This document shows, piece by piece, positions 22,137 to 38,964 of a stretch of DNA of 64,000 nt. The position numbers were made by a program, and so were the translations under genes. Each line of letters starts with the position of its first letter. The stretch's first letter is position 1. The stretch spans positions 19,857,619 to 19,921,618 of the forward strand of contig OZ023182.1 of NCBI GenBank assembly GCA_963995505.1, in the 5' to 3' direction. This DNA comes from Hypericum androsaemum. Its lineage: Eukaryota > Streptophyta > Magnoliopsida > Malpighiales > Hypericaceae. The notes under the pieces are model-generated. The model searched no databases, was not told the DNA's origin, and saw only the letters and a list, made by a program, of their open reading frames with translations.

Positions 22137-23229
22137 AGAGAAATTACTCTCAAGTCCTTCAAGTTTGATTAAATATATTCAAAAGTCTTTTTATTTACAA
22201 AATATACGCCGACGTCCTTTTTGTTTGATTTTATTATACTTTCGAGTCCCTAAATGAATTTTTTTTTGTCGTTGAAATGACAAAAATGCTTTTAGAACAA
22301 AAAACAAAAAAATTGCTGACATCATCTCTTCTTCTACCTCGTAACATATGACATCATCTCGATAATTTTATTGAACAAAAAATTCATCTTCTTCATCGAT
22401 TCAATAAACCATGAAAAATCAATTACCCATTCATCTTCTTCATCGAACACAAACGCCATGACGACCCTCATGACCAGGAAATCCAAATGTTCCATTTTAA
22501 TTGAAGAACAAGGAAAATCCTAATCCCATTTATTTATACAGAGAAGAAGCCAGAAGGGGACGAGTTTACCCGTGAGCTAATTTTCCCTATTCGGGCTCCA
22601 TTTATTGCAGTTTCGTTTAATTGTTCGAAACATGTCAAACAAAGTAGAAAATTAAGCGACTTGGACTTGGTGACTTGGACTTGGTGAAAGTTTAGGTTTT
22701 CTCAAAGAGCTTTCAATGTTGACTTGTCCTATGGTGTTTGCTTGGGAATTGGAAATTATTGCCTTTTTTGTGGAAGGCAGGAGACGTGAAAGCTCCTGTT
22801 GTAGGTGACGATGTTTAAGCTTGATTTGGATGAGGAACAAGGGAAACCCAGGCGACCGGAGAACCAGAGAAGATGGTCGGGGACCCTCGAACAAGAGGCA
22901 ATGGCAGGGGTTGAAGTTCTAGGTTTAGTTCATGGATGCAAGGGCCTCTCTTGTTCATGGCCTGGATGATTTTAATTGAAGTTAATTGTTGAAGTTAAGG
23001 GATGATTTTAATTAAAATAATTGATGATGTTAGCCATCTTTTTTATTTTTTGTTCTAGGAGTATTTTGGTCAATTTATTGACAAAAATGAAAAAAAGAGC
23101 TACTAACGTGCACCAGGGACCCGAAAGTATAATAAAATCAAATACGAGGAACGTTGGCGTATATTTTACAAACATGAGAGATTTTTGAATATATTTAAGC
23201 AAATTCAAGGGACTTCACAGTAATTTTCC
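22137..23229. mobile_element. Long-TIR foldback element (~1.09 kb, MULE-like, non-autonomous)
   Basis: The two ends are inverted copies over about 150 bp: left agaaattactctcaagtcc...; right, as reverse complement, ggaaaattactgtgaagtcc..., sharing attaaatatattcaaaa-like, aaaatatacgccNacgt and gattttattatactttcg blocks. Flanking aaaaaaat on both sides (22129-22136, 23230-23237) may be a target duplication, though A-rich. The interior has two degenerate catcttcttcatcga repeats and no transposase. Confidence 0.7.
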
Positions 23230-23237
23230 AAAAAAAT

Positions 23238-24230
23238 TATGTTAATGACTACCCTCCATCATCTTCGGCTTCTCGTCGTACATTTTCTCACTAATAAAAT
23301 ATCCATTTCCACTTCAATAATTAAGTAATAAAAATTGATAGGAGTTGATTAAGAATCAAGTGACTTAAATTCATTTTAAAAAAATTTGGGTTTAAATCTT
23401 ATGAATATAAATAAGACTTGACCGTATTCAACTCTAAATATACAATATTTCACTCCAAAAGTTGACCGGAGAACCCTAATCACCTCACACTCTACACTAC
23501 TCTACTCACTCTCACTCAATAGAAAATTTTCTGTTAATCTCTCTGTCTAATCACCTTCATAATCTTTCCTTTAAAGCTGTTGCCATCTATTATTTCCTCT
23601 AATTTCTGTTCTCCATAAAGCCAAGTGACACATTATTCCTAAAAGGAAGCCAAAAAAGAGCAAAGATGGGAATAAAGATCACCACCCATTATTAGATTAG
23701 AGCAAAACACCAACATCCTTCAAGATTGTATCATTTTTATTTATTGAAGCTCACCTTTTGCATTTGCTCTTCCTTGGCATTTATGTAAGGAACTAACTAA
23801 ACCCACATAAGAGAAATTTTTTTTTTTTTGGGAAAAGGTTGGCTCTTTGCTCTTCTTTGGTAGCTTATTGTTGACTTTATTGTAATGAGATCTCACTTTA
23901 ATGGGTTGCTCATGATATTCCTTGCTTGGATTTTGTGTTAGAATGCTTCAAGTGGATTGCCCTTTTATATAAAGTTTAAGTCTTTTGCACTCTGCTTGGT
24001 TCTTGTGCAGATTGCTCATAAATGTAAGCAAGCAAGGGAGCTAAGCTCAACCCAGTTGGAATCTCACACTCTGATCTGATCCACCCTCTTCATCCACTGG
24101 TAATTTTCATTGTCATTGTTGATCATAATAAAGTCTGACTCTTTGTATTAAATTTTGGATTTTTCGCTATCCGGGTACGTGTTAATCTTTGAGCAGATCT
24201 TTGTGGGCGGTCGGATCAGCTGTAAGAGTA
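23238..24230 (+). promoter_or_regulatory. Promoter and 5' UTR of the subtilase gene
   Basis: Upstream of ATG 24231. A CT-rich tract with cactctacactactctactc near 23488-23515 is a likely transcription start region. Candidate 5' UTR splice signals occur further on, such as the acceptor-like ttcttgtgcag at about 24001. The exact TSS and any leader intron cannot be fixed from sequence. Confidence 0.4.
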
Positions 24231-29576
<5,346 letters not shown>

Positions 29577-29634
29577 GTGAAAATTAAATCAGCTTTAAAG
29601 TTGAGGTTATCTTTCCGACATTCTTTGTCACATG

Positions 29635-29662
29635 TAATAACAATAATAATAATAATAATAAT
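29635..29662. repeat. (AAT)n microsatellite
   Basis: Run of aataataat units in the presumed 3' UTR of the subtilase gene. Confidence 0.85.
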
Positions 29663-29886
29663 CTATAATTCTAGGGATTATTGTTGTTAATTAACTTATG
29701 ATACGTAGTGGATTAGCTGTAAAGATGTAACAGTATTCGGCAGAGGCTATTAGTTTCTTCCGGTTGTAAGTTTTGAGATGCTTCCTTTTAGTACAACAAT
29801 AAAATGTTTATTTGCTACTATGTATATTCGAAAAAAAAATTAAATAAAATCGCTTCGATGTGTTGAAGTGCAAAAAAAATAACGTG

Positions 29887-29947
29887 TTGGGAGCTTGGGG
29901 TCGACTAGGGCGATTATTGGGAGCTTGGGGTCGACTAGGGCGATTAT
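29887..29947. repeat. Tandem 30-bp duplication at the LTR start
   Basis: Two exact copies of a 30-bp unit beginning ttgggagcttggggtcgac; the first copy includes the terminal inverted repeat of the LTR. Confidence 0.9.
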
Positions 29948-29989
29948 TGAAGTGTCTGGACTTGGACGTCAGTTTACCTTGCTGGGTAC

Positions 29990-30185
29990 GCTCAAATCGG
30001 CTTGGGTGTCCTCAGCTTTGAATCAGCTTGGGTACCCTCAGCCTTGAATCACCTTAGGTACCCTTAAGGTAAGGTGACCTAGGTACCCTTGACCTCAAGT
30101 CGGTTAGGGTAAGGCGACCTAGGTACCCCTGACCTCAAGTCGGTTTGGGTACCCTCAAGTGAGGTGGAACTCCCTCGGGTCAGGT
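29990..30185. repeat. gggtaccctcaa/cctcaagtcgg minisatellite within LTR
   Basis: Degenerate 20-30 bp units containing cggNttgggtaccctcag and cctaggtacccNtgacctcaag, repeated about seven times. Confidence 0.6.
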
Positions 30186-30419
30186 CATACACTTGTGAGG
30201 GATAGAAGTCCTTTCTCAAGTCGGGTCACTCACTTGGAGAGGCCAGACGCTCATTGGCTTGAAGGAGCTATCTCACAATACCTATATGTTGACGGGCAAA
30301 ATAATTTACGATGTTGGAGCTTCGAGTGAGAGAAGTTGGGCTTGTGATTGACTTCATAAGTTCGAGAAGGTGAGGACTAGTGGAGCGTTCATCTTCTTGA
30401 AGCAAGAGAAGCACCAACC

Positions 30420-30700
30420 GAGCAAACCCGGCGCCAAGTGAGGGGGCTGCCTCACCTATCATTAGTAAATAGACCATATCTTGGTGCTCAAGCCTTGGAT
30501 TGAGGTGATTCTTATGGTTATGGAAAGCTAAGAGATAGGCCTACAACCTTCTGGTTGATGACTTCTTCTAGTTCGGGGTAGAAGAGGTCTCAAATCGGTG
30601 CTAACTAAACCCGGCCCCAAGTGAGGGGGCTGTCTCACCTATCATTAGTAAATAGACCATATCTTGGTGATCAAGGCTTGGATTGAGGTGATTCTTGAAG
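30420..30700. repeat. ~185-bp two-copy repeat within LTR
   Basis: The block beginning cccggcNccaagtgaggggg and containing atcattagtaaatagaccat occurs at about 30427 and again at about 30611, with few differences. Confidence 0.75.
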
Positions 30701-30774
30701 CTATGTGATACATAGATTTACAACTTTGTAGTTTATGACTTTTACTAATTCGAAGTGAAGGAGGGCCAAAACTC

Positions 30775-31015
30775 AGCGCCAAGAGAGGAAAGCAAACCTG
30801 GCGCCAGCTGAGGAGAGGCAAGCCCGGCGCCAGCTGAGGGGAGGCAAGTCCGGCGCCAACTAAGGAGAGGCAAGCCCGGTGCCAACCGAGCGAAGGTGAG
30901 CCTGGTGCCAACTGAGCAAAGGACAGCCCGGCGCCAACTGAGGGAAGGTAAACCCGGCGCTAAGTGAGAGAACCAAATCCGGCCCCAAGTGGAGGGAGCA
31001 GATCCGGCGCCAGGT
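30775..31015. repeat. ~24-bp 'cccggcgccaactgagg' array within LTR
   Basis: Nine or so units of gaggcaagcccggcgccaac with tgagg linkers. NarI-like ggcgcc is conserved in most units. A further two-copy 150-bp repeat (catatcttttgactcgaatc...) continues to about 31290. Confidence 0.75.
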
Positions 31016-31621
31016 CATATCTTTTGACTCGAATCTCGGATTGAGACGATTCAAGTTGCTGCAAGACATAGAGTTACAACTTTGTAGTTTATCACTTTTG
31101 CCAATTCAGAATGGAAGGATGTCTAGAACCGGCGCCAAGTAGAGGAAGCAAATCCGGCGCCAGATCATATCTTTTGACTCGAATCTCGGATTAAGGTGAT
31201 TCAGGTTGCTGTGTAAAGGTAAGACATAGAGCTACAACTTTGTAGTTTATGACTTCTTCAAATTCGGAGCAGAAGGATGTCAAAAGGTTGAAGTGCCCAG
31301 TGTACATGAGATAAGGTGGAAGAGACTGGGTCAGTAAGGACTCTACATCGAGGGGGACGGGAATACAAAGAGACCAAGTTCGAGGATGACTCTTGAAGGA
31401 GTTGGAAAAGCTCTAGGACACTCGGTGCATTCGAATGCGTGGGAGTTAAGGATAAGCATGAAGTCCCCGAGGAAGACGGGATAAGCGCGAGGAGATCAGA
31501 TAAGCTTTGGGGTCTTCAAACCCGATCCGGATAAGGATAGGCATTGGTGAGGGTAAGTTTTTGAAGTCTCCGAGTTCGACTACAACACGGCTTGGGGTGA
31601 GGCTGAGGCGGTCTACTTTTC

Positions 31622-31628
31622 TATATAA
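31622..31628 (+). promoter_or_regulatory. LTR TATA box
   Basis: TATATAA followed 20-40 bp later by an AG-rich, probably transcribed leader; the U3-R border of the solo LTR. Confidence 0.5.
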
Positions 31629-31817
31629 ACAGGGCAAAGGGCGAGCAGAAGAGACATCATCACACACAAATCATACAAATTACTCTCAAGCTTCGACTCT
31701 TATCTTAGTATTGGCTTCGGCCACCCCTTGTTACCAGTAGCGTTAGACTGACCTTGGGACGAGCACTACGGGCCGTCACGAGATCGATCGACGTTCTCTC
31801 CATTTTTTATCCCAACA

Positions 31818-32470
31818 CTATGTATATACTATAGTATTCGATAATGTTTTCGGCCGCTGGGCCATGTACCCGTTGCCTCTATTTTCCTGGGCTTCAGCCC
31901 ATAACTTGGCCTGGTCCATTACTCCGGACCCTATGTAAAATTCTCGGTTTTTCCTCTTTCAGTATTTCCATATTTCATAGGCAGATCGTCTGATTCAATG
32001 GAGAATATTTTTTATATTTCATCTGTATGAAATGATATTATTCCGTTATAATTCTTTTTCAATACCTTCCAAGAAAAATTCATAATTATAGCGTATGTTA
32101 TTTAGATAGTCAATATCTTTAACCAATTTTAGGTGAATTGTAGTGCTTAATGGCACGAGAGGTGTAAGTGTAGTTGTGCACAGTTGGCGTAACCTTTTGA
32201 TAAGTAATAACACTTTACGTATAAAAAAAGAAAATATGTAATAACACTTTACGTATAAAAAAAGAAAAATTCATAATTGTGGTTCGAAATTAATAAACTA
32301 TTGTGAATTTATTCATACAGTTATACACACGAAGCTCTCCCGGGTCACTGCGGAATTTCAACATTACTTCGTTTTCAAATTTGAAATCAAATTTTTTGAC
32401 TAGAATAATCGAATTGTGTTATTTTTGTAGAAGGAAAGTGATGTTAACCTAATTTCTTGGGCATATTAAT
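31818..32470. other. Intergenic DNA with a small A-rich tail duplication
   Basis: No gene supported. At 32203-32272 the block taataacactttacgtataaa occurs twice, each followed by an A-rich tail. This resembles a short retroposon tail that was duplicated. Confidence 0.45.
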
Positions 32471-32705
32471 TAGGGGCGGAGCCAGAAAATTTGGAGATTG
32501 TGAGCAATATAATTTTTTGGGCCGACTAACATATGATAAGTCGATAATGGACAATTCTAATTTCAATTTTTAGGTTGATTAATTTTTTAGTATGATCAAT
32601 TTCTAATTTTAACGAAAATACACATTAAAAAATATACATAATTATCAAATAAAAAAATTAAGTGAAAATAATTGCCACACAACATCAAACCTCCTTCCGC
32701 CCCTG
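32471..32705. mobile_element. hAT-type MITE (235 bp)
   Basis: Perfect 8-bp target duplication atattaat (32463-32470, 32706-32713). Termini are taggggcgga and, inverted, caggggcgga; the GGGGCGGAGCCA end is shared by many plant hAT MITEs. No coding content. Confidence 0.88.
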
Positions 32706-33208
32706 ATATTAATTGACGTATGTCGTGTTAAATTCACGATAGTTGACAAGCAAGCGCCGTACCAAGTGGAGTGGCGTGTTCAAAGTCAGAGACATAAATT
32801 TTATGTCATAAGAAAACTGACCGATTCGGACAATCAGACATTATTTTAATCTTCCATTGGATCTAGTTTAGAAAAAATTCTTAATAATTAATATTTATTT
32901 ACATTCCTAAAATTTTGAACCAACTTGGATTCAAATATTTCGGACCTACTCCAAAAGTGCGAACGACAGTAAGATTCCATGTGATTTTACGTTTTGTGAA
33001 ATCTCCTGTTTCCGACCCAACCGGCCCCGCGACGAGGATGATGACACCGATAGCTTATTAAATAAATGCGTCGTCGACAGGACACGTGTCGTGACGTGAT
33101 TGCGTCGGGAGCCCTCTCTCGTAACCAGCAACCACCACAATAAATCTCCTCCGTTTCATTTCGTCGCCCATAAAATATCGTAATTGCTGTATTGTAGCTT
33201 CACCGAGA

Positions 33209-36200
33209 ATGGCGGCCCATAAGGTGAGCAAGAGCTTTTCTCTTTTCTTCTTCGCTTCTGTTATTGCCAGCAATATTTGTACGACTCCGTTTCATTATCA
33301 TGTCAAAATCGACGTAAACTTCAATCAAATAGATTTCGTTTAAGATGATGTTTTTTAATTCATCGTCTTACAAATTTTTGGGTAAATATAAATTTAAATG
33401 TAGTTTTTTTTTGGGCTTATAATACGATTTTTTGTTGTCCTTACTAGAAGATTGAGGGGGCGGATGATGAGATGAGAGGGCATGTCCTAACGGAGCCGGT
33501 GTCGTTGGAAGCAGCTTCCGGGGCCGAAAAGAATGCTTCTGGCCTTGTCAAACGCGTGTTTGGTATTTTCAAGGAAATCCGCCTCGTCTCCGATCTCGCA
33601 CAACTTCAACTCCAGGCAAGTCAATAAAAATATTTATTATTAAGCCAAATATACACAAAGTACACTACGCCTATCACGTAGTTGAACACTACAATTCACC
33701 AAAAAATGGCAAAAGATATTTGATTATATAAAAAATATTAGATAAGAAAAATCTTTAGCATTAATTTCTTAAACCTCGGAGTTAAATTCTTCTTTTTTGA
33801 TAAGTAAATAAGCTTTATTAAAATTAAAAATAGTAATACTAGCAAGTACTTGAGTCCTAAAAAACTAAAATGGTATATATAGTATATACAATAGAGTTAC
33901 ATTATTCTGTAATTTTAAAACTATTATTTTTTAGGAATTCTGAGGCATCTCGAGCCCATAGCAAAAATAATTTTTCTACTATAATCTTAGTCTTCATATG
34001 TGAATTCTCATTCGGTTCGTCCAACCCCTCGTAGCCAATATACTTCATTTAGTATCATATAGTAACCTTAGTTATATGCCATAATTGATGGTGATTGAAA
34101 ATCTCAAATAGAGCAATCGGAAGTGTCTAATTGAGGGCTACGCATTTTAAATTGAATCATGTGAATATAACAGTACTGAAATATTATTAAAAAGAAAATT
34201 GTCATCATTAAAAATAATGTCAATTCAAATTTGAATTAATTGACTCTATAAATATTTGAATATTAAGTAATTTCCAGAAAAAATTGTCACAGGATACAAC
34301 GCTCTTTTTAGCTATTATTAACTTTTGGGGCCAGTTCGGATCTGAAAGACAGAAAACCCATCGCTAACTTGATAACACTTTGGTTTGGGATGGAAAGTTA
34401 TTTCTATAGATTTATGTGCCGTATATGACGGTGGAATAGAGGCCAAGTTCCAGATTTTTAAAGATAAATTCATAATTTGACGTGGGCGGCACATTTATGA
34501 GAGAAAATTATGTTAGAAAATTAAACGTTTCTGGATTCAGGCTCACAAATTTAAGTTAATAAATTCTGGGAGCTACGTTTAAAATTTATTTTGTGCTGTG
34601 TGGCAGATAAGATTTATTCAACAAAAACTCGGTGACATATTTTTATTTAGGAGGATAGTAAAATTTTATTCAAATTGAACATTCTCATTATATAAAAAAA
34701 CTATGAAGTACAAATCAATTATACCCCTTAGCAATTATTTTTTTATAGATTTGAAATACAATAGCGTACATAAGATAGCTAATTGTCTGACGGGAAAATT
34801 GTGAAATTATTATCAACGTTAATAGATCTAAATATCACTATAAGTTCGATATAATGTAAAAGGGAACATAAAAAGTTAAAGAGGAGAAAGATTATGGTAG
34901 ATGTAAACTTTGGCAAGAAGCGATAATAATCTTCATTTAGCAAAAATATATTTGAATTTTCCGTCGCCAATAATGGTAAAATTAGTATAAGGTAACGGAA
35001 TACGGTCATACATGGACACTTGCTCAGATGATACCATGCTTATCAGAATTATCGGAATTTCAAGGTTGAATAGGTGTAAAATTTAATTCTAGACATATGA
35101 ATATGGCTAGTACGTGTGTAAGCTACCTGATGTTGAGTTGACAAGCAGTGTAGAGACCGATCCTAATTAATGATGAATTGAAATCTGTAACGTGGAAGGA
35201 CAATGCACAATGACCACGTTGGACCATAATGTATTAATTTTTTTTAAGCATACCAAAAGTATGGGCTGGTAGCGATGGAGTAGCTAGGACAGGACCTACC
35301 GGAAAGTAGGGAAGACATGCAATAATTATATGGTGTGACAAATGAAATGAAGTTTTAGATAAAATATAGAAAAGAGAAATTAATTCAATATAAATCTAAA
35401 AATCTTTAATTATGCGTCGTATTATTACGATGATAGTGAAATTTTATTGCAGCTGCCGGTGGCAGTCAACATTCCAAAGTCGCAGCTCCAAGTGTACGGG
35501 GAACCAGTGTACGCATTTAAAGGAGTCAATTTGCTTCAGAGATGCAACCAAGCCGACACTCCACTACGTCGTTTCATAGCCGTTGTGGCGTGGACCATCT
35601 CTTCAACTCGGCCCATTATCTTTGGTTTTGCTCCGTTTAACCCTATCCTTGGAGAGACTCACCATGTTTCTCGTGGCACCCTCAACGTTCTACTCGAACA
35701 GGTAACTCTGCAAAAATTTATGATTATAATGGTCAAATATGAATCCGGAAATTAATTATCATCTTCTAAATTTATGGCGGATTTTTTCGAGTAGTACCAT
35801 ATTATTTGGCAAGTGGCTATGTTTCTGTATAAATGTCGATATCTATTAGTTAATCTAGATCTATAATAATTCTGTTAGTTGGTTAGGATCACCATGTGTT
35901 TGGACATAAACCGATATTCTTTAATTGTTTATATATCTGTGCAATTTTTTTTAAAGGTAAAATTTTAACAGATTTTAAACTTTAAACCTCCGTTAAATAA
36001 TTTTACTCCAGTGCCATTAACCCAAATTCGGGGTGTGTGATTTTTTTTATTAACACGATGAAGCTGCTGCTTTATCCACATTAATTCTACAGGTTTCTCA
36101 TCACCCACCGGTTTCCGCTCTCCACGCAACGGATGAGAGAGAAAGAATTGACCTAACTTGGACCATATTTCCAGTTGTCAAATTCCACGGTATTGCCCCA

Positions 36201-38196
36201 TAAATAGGGAAAACGATTTTTAAAAAATGAAACATTAATCATACAATAATATATATAGTTGTTGAAGTATTAAGATTAAAAGATTTTGATTTCAACTCAA
36301 GAATTATTCAATTATTGAGTGAACAATCATAAATTTCTTTTATGTTGTAAAATTCATCAACTCAAAAAGTTTGAAAATGCTTATGATAATATTATTACTC
36401 CTCAAATTGTTTTTTATGATGTTATGATATATACCTCATTTTTCACTAGATTAAATATTTAACTATATCTCTGAAAGATTTCATGGGATCTACCATATAT
36501 CCAGAAGTGGATCCTTTTTTTTTCCAATTTTTTGTTAAGGCAAATATATTTGTTCGTTTAAATTGTTAACAATTTTTTGTAATAAAAGTACAAATTTAGC
36601 ATGAGCAAATTAAACCTTGTGTGAGATTCTATAAAAATTTAGTAGCCATTGATCATAAACTAGTTCTACGATGTATTTACCTCTTGAAGAGAATCCAAGT
36701 CCCTTACGAATTTCGTGTCGAACTTTTTATTTTTATTTTTAATCATAGGTGCGAGGGTTGAAGCAGACATGACAGGGAAGAGGCAGCTGAGGCTTCTGAA
36801 TCATGGGGAAACGTATTTGATGAACTCACCGAAGTTCTTATGTAGGTTCGTTCCTCCTGGCGTTGACTGGATTGGCAACGTCAAAATCAGCTGCCCGGAG
36901 ACAGGTTTCGTGGCTGAATTGTGCTATTCCACCAGCTCATTTCTGGGCCGTGGAGATAAGCATTGTGTTAAGGGAAAAATCTACGGTGCGTCGCCATCTT
37001 CGTCCAGTGTTCTTTATGAACTTGATGGGCATTGGGACAGGTACCTCTGTTCCAACCTAATTATGGTTGCTGAATATTTTTTTTCTCGACTAGTGTTGAA
37101 TGATCGCACTTAAATGCAAAATATAGAAACTTCTATTTAAAGGGTAGTTCTTTTTAAAAATGGGTGTACCGAAAAGCGAGTGATAGAATTATATTTTATA
37201 TGTGTGGTTAGAATTTTCAAATTTAATCTAAAATTTTATGGTAATAAGTAGATAAATTTTTAAAATTATAAACAAGTTCATCACATTTGCAATTAGCATT
37301 GTGATAATCTCAACACGTACTTCAAACGAAGTTCTTAGGGCTGAAATTTACAGGACTTTAGATTCAACTACGTGCGACGTGTCAGTGCAACCACGGGTCA
37401 CTGATCCAACATGTTGTGATATCATATTAAAATTTTCAAATACAACCTAAAATCTTAAGACAGTCGATTGGTATATTTTCAGTTAAACAACCTTAAATCT
37501 ATTTGATTTTTTAGGTCAAGAAAATTTAGGCGGGTTGTCCTAAACCCAATGCTTTAAATGATACTGAACTTTGTTTCACTTCCAAACAAAGTTTTTTTCA
37601 TTTCTAATCTGTTTGATTTTAAAAGCGTAGATTTGGTAATTATCCATCAACTATGTCTTGGTTTTACCAACTTATTGGTTGCAGTGTTGTGAGGATGAAG
37701 GACTTGAAGAACGGTAGCGAGCAAATTATTTATAACGTGGATGACATTATTTCGGAACTGAAATCTCCTGTTGTCAATAATCCACAGGTATTGCTTGATG
37801 CGATACATATTATACGATAGAAAATTTCAACATTCGACAATCAACACTGCTCACTATTCGACTATGAATATCAGGAATTAAAAAAAACCCGAAATGTGTA
37901 GTAGAACATGTTTCTAATATATCTTCTGATGTTAATTTCAGGGTCTTTGGCCAAGTGAATCAGCAGCTGTGTGGAGTGAAGTAAGCAAAGGAATTATAAA
38001 CAAAAATTGGAACAAAGCCAGAGAAGCGAAGAAGGCGGTGGAGGATAAACAGAGGGAGGTGGCCAAAGAGAGGAAATCGAGAGGGGAAAATTGGGTTCCC
38101 AAGCATTTCACTTTGTCCTTCGAGAAAGGAAATGGTTACGACTGCAACCCAATTCACCAACATGTGCAACCGGCTCCAATTGTATTTTCAGACTGA
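33209..38196 (+). CDS. Oxysterol-binding protein-related protein (ORP4-like), 7 exons, 392 aa
   Basis: Exons: 33209-33223, 33448-33615, 35453-35701, 36093-36189, 36749-37040, 37685-37787, 37942-38196; phases all fit. The protein is a bare OSBP-related lipid-binding domain without PH or FFAT regions, like Arabidopsis ORP3/ORP4 types. Visible family marks: GLVKRVFGIFKEIR lid region, PKSQLQVYGE, FAPFNPILGETHHVS, the ORP fingerprint EQVSHHPPVSALHA across the exon 3/4 junction, LDGHWDR, GLWPSESAAVW and a Lys-rich C-terminal helix (KAREAKKAVEDKQREVAKE). These proteins shuttle sterols or PI4P between membranes; a ligand cannot be assigned here. The 1.84-kb intron 2 has a consensus GC donor (AG|GCAAGT). 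A 15-bp first coding exon (MAAHK) is short, but its donor and frame fit. Probably functional. Confidence 0.9.
33616..35452 (+). other. Large GC-AG intron 2 of the ORP gene
   Basis: AT-rich intron with no second gene visible. A ttttttgataagtaaataagcttta tract near 33793 resembles the antisense tail of a LINE or SINE, so part of the length is probably from retroposon insertion. Confidence 0.55.
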
Positions 38197-38964
38197 TGTG
38201 CTGCATGTGTATTGGCTGCTGTTACAACGTGTAGATTCGTCTATTGGAGAAGGTCCAAATGGATGTTGAATCAGTGGAACATTGATATATATATATTACT
38301 TCTTATGACTAAAAACATATCATAATATAACTACTCATAAATATATTTTTAGTGCTGGACTCGAAATATCACATCATCTACTAACAAAGCACGCTACATC
38401 CAATTAAGGACGGCCACGGTTCGGTTTGAACCACCTATGAGAATCGGAACCTAAATAGTGGTCGGGAAACTTCCTAGAAAGTTCCTCGATTACAGTTTTG
38501 AAATCATGTCAGATCTTTTTTTTTGGTAAGTAAATTTGTATATATAAAAACTTGGGAAATTTTGAGGAGAGTACCCAATACAAAGTCTTGATGACATTTC
38601 AATTACAATTAACCAAGAAGCAATTGCAAACGAAATCACAAAAAATTCTGTTTATGTTATACCCAACGACCCCAAATATAAAAGTAAACTGTGAATTTCT
38701 TTTGATTGTTTTGAAACTAAACTGTGAATTTCTTTTATTTTTATGAAAAAAATTGAACCGCTGATACAATCGTAACCGAAGATTTCATGAACCGTCCTCC
38801 TAAACTTTGTAGGAAAGTTTCGATTCAAGTTCCATATTTTTCGAACTCAGCCCAAAACAAAATAAAAACCCAAACCCCTGGAAAAGCTCGGCAAGCCCGC
38901 CCATCCACGCGCTTCTCCTTCTTCTTCCCCTCTTGTCCTTCCTTGTACAGAAGAATCCAAGCCA

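Larger units (their letters stand above)
29885..31817 (+). mobile_element. Solo LTR of a retrotransposon (1.93 kb)
   Basis: Starts TGTTGGGA and ends TCCCAACA, a perfect 8-bp terminal inverted repeat of the TG..CA type. A TATA box (CTATATAAAC, 31621-31630) followed by an AG-rich leader gives plus-strand polarity. No gag-pol sequence or second LTR is present, so it is a solo LTR left by unequal recombination. The 5-bp flanks (taacg / ctatg) do not match, so either it is old or it arose by inter-element recombination. The U3 part is unusually long and made largely of tandem repeats. Confidence 0.78.

Noticed and set aside
24189..24230. Upstream in-frame extension of the subtilase start
   Set aside because: Begins with TTG, not ATG; the ATG at 24231 gives a proper signal peptide.
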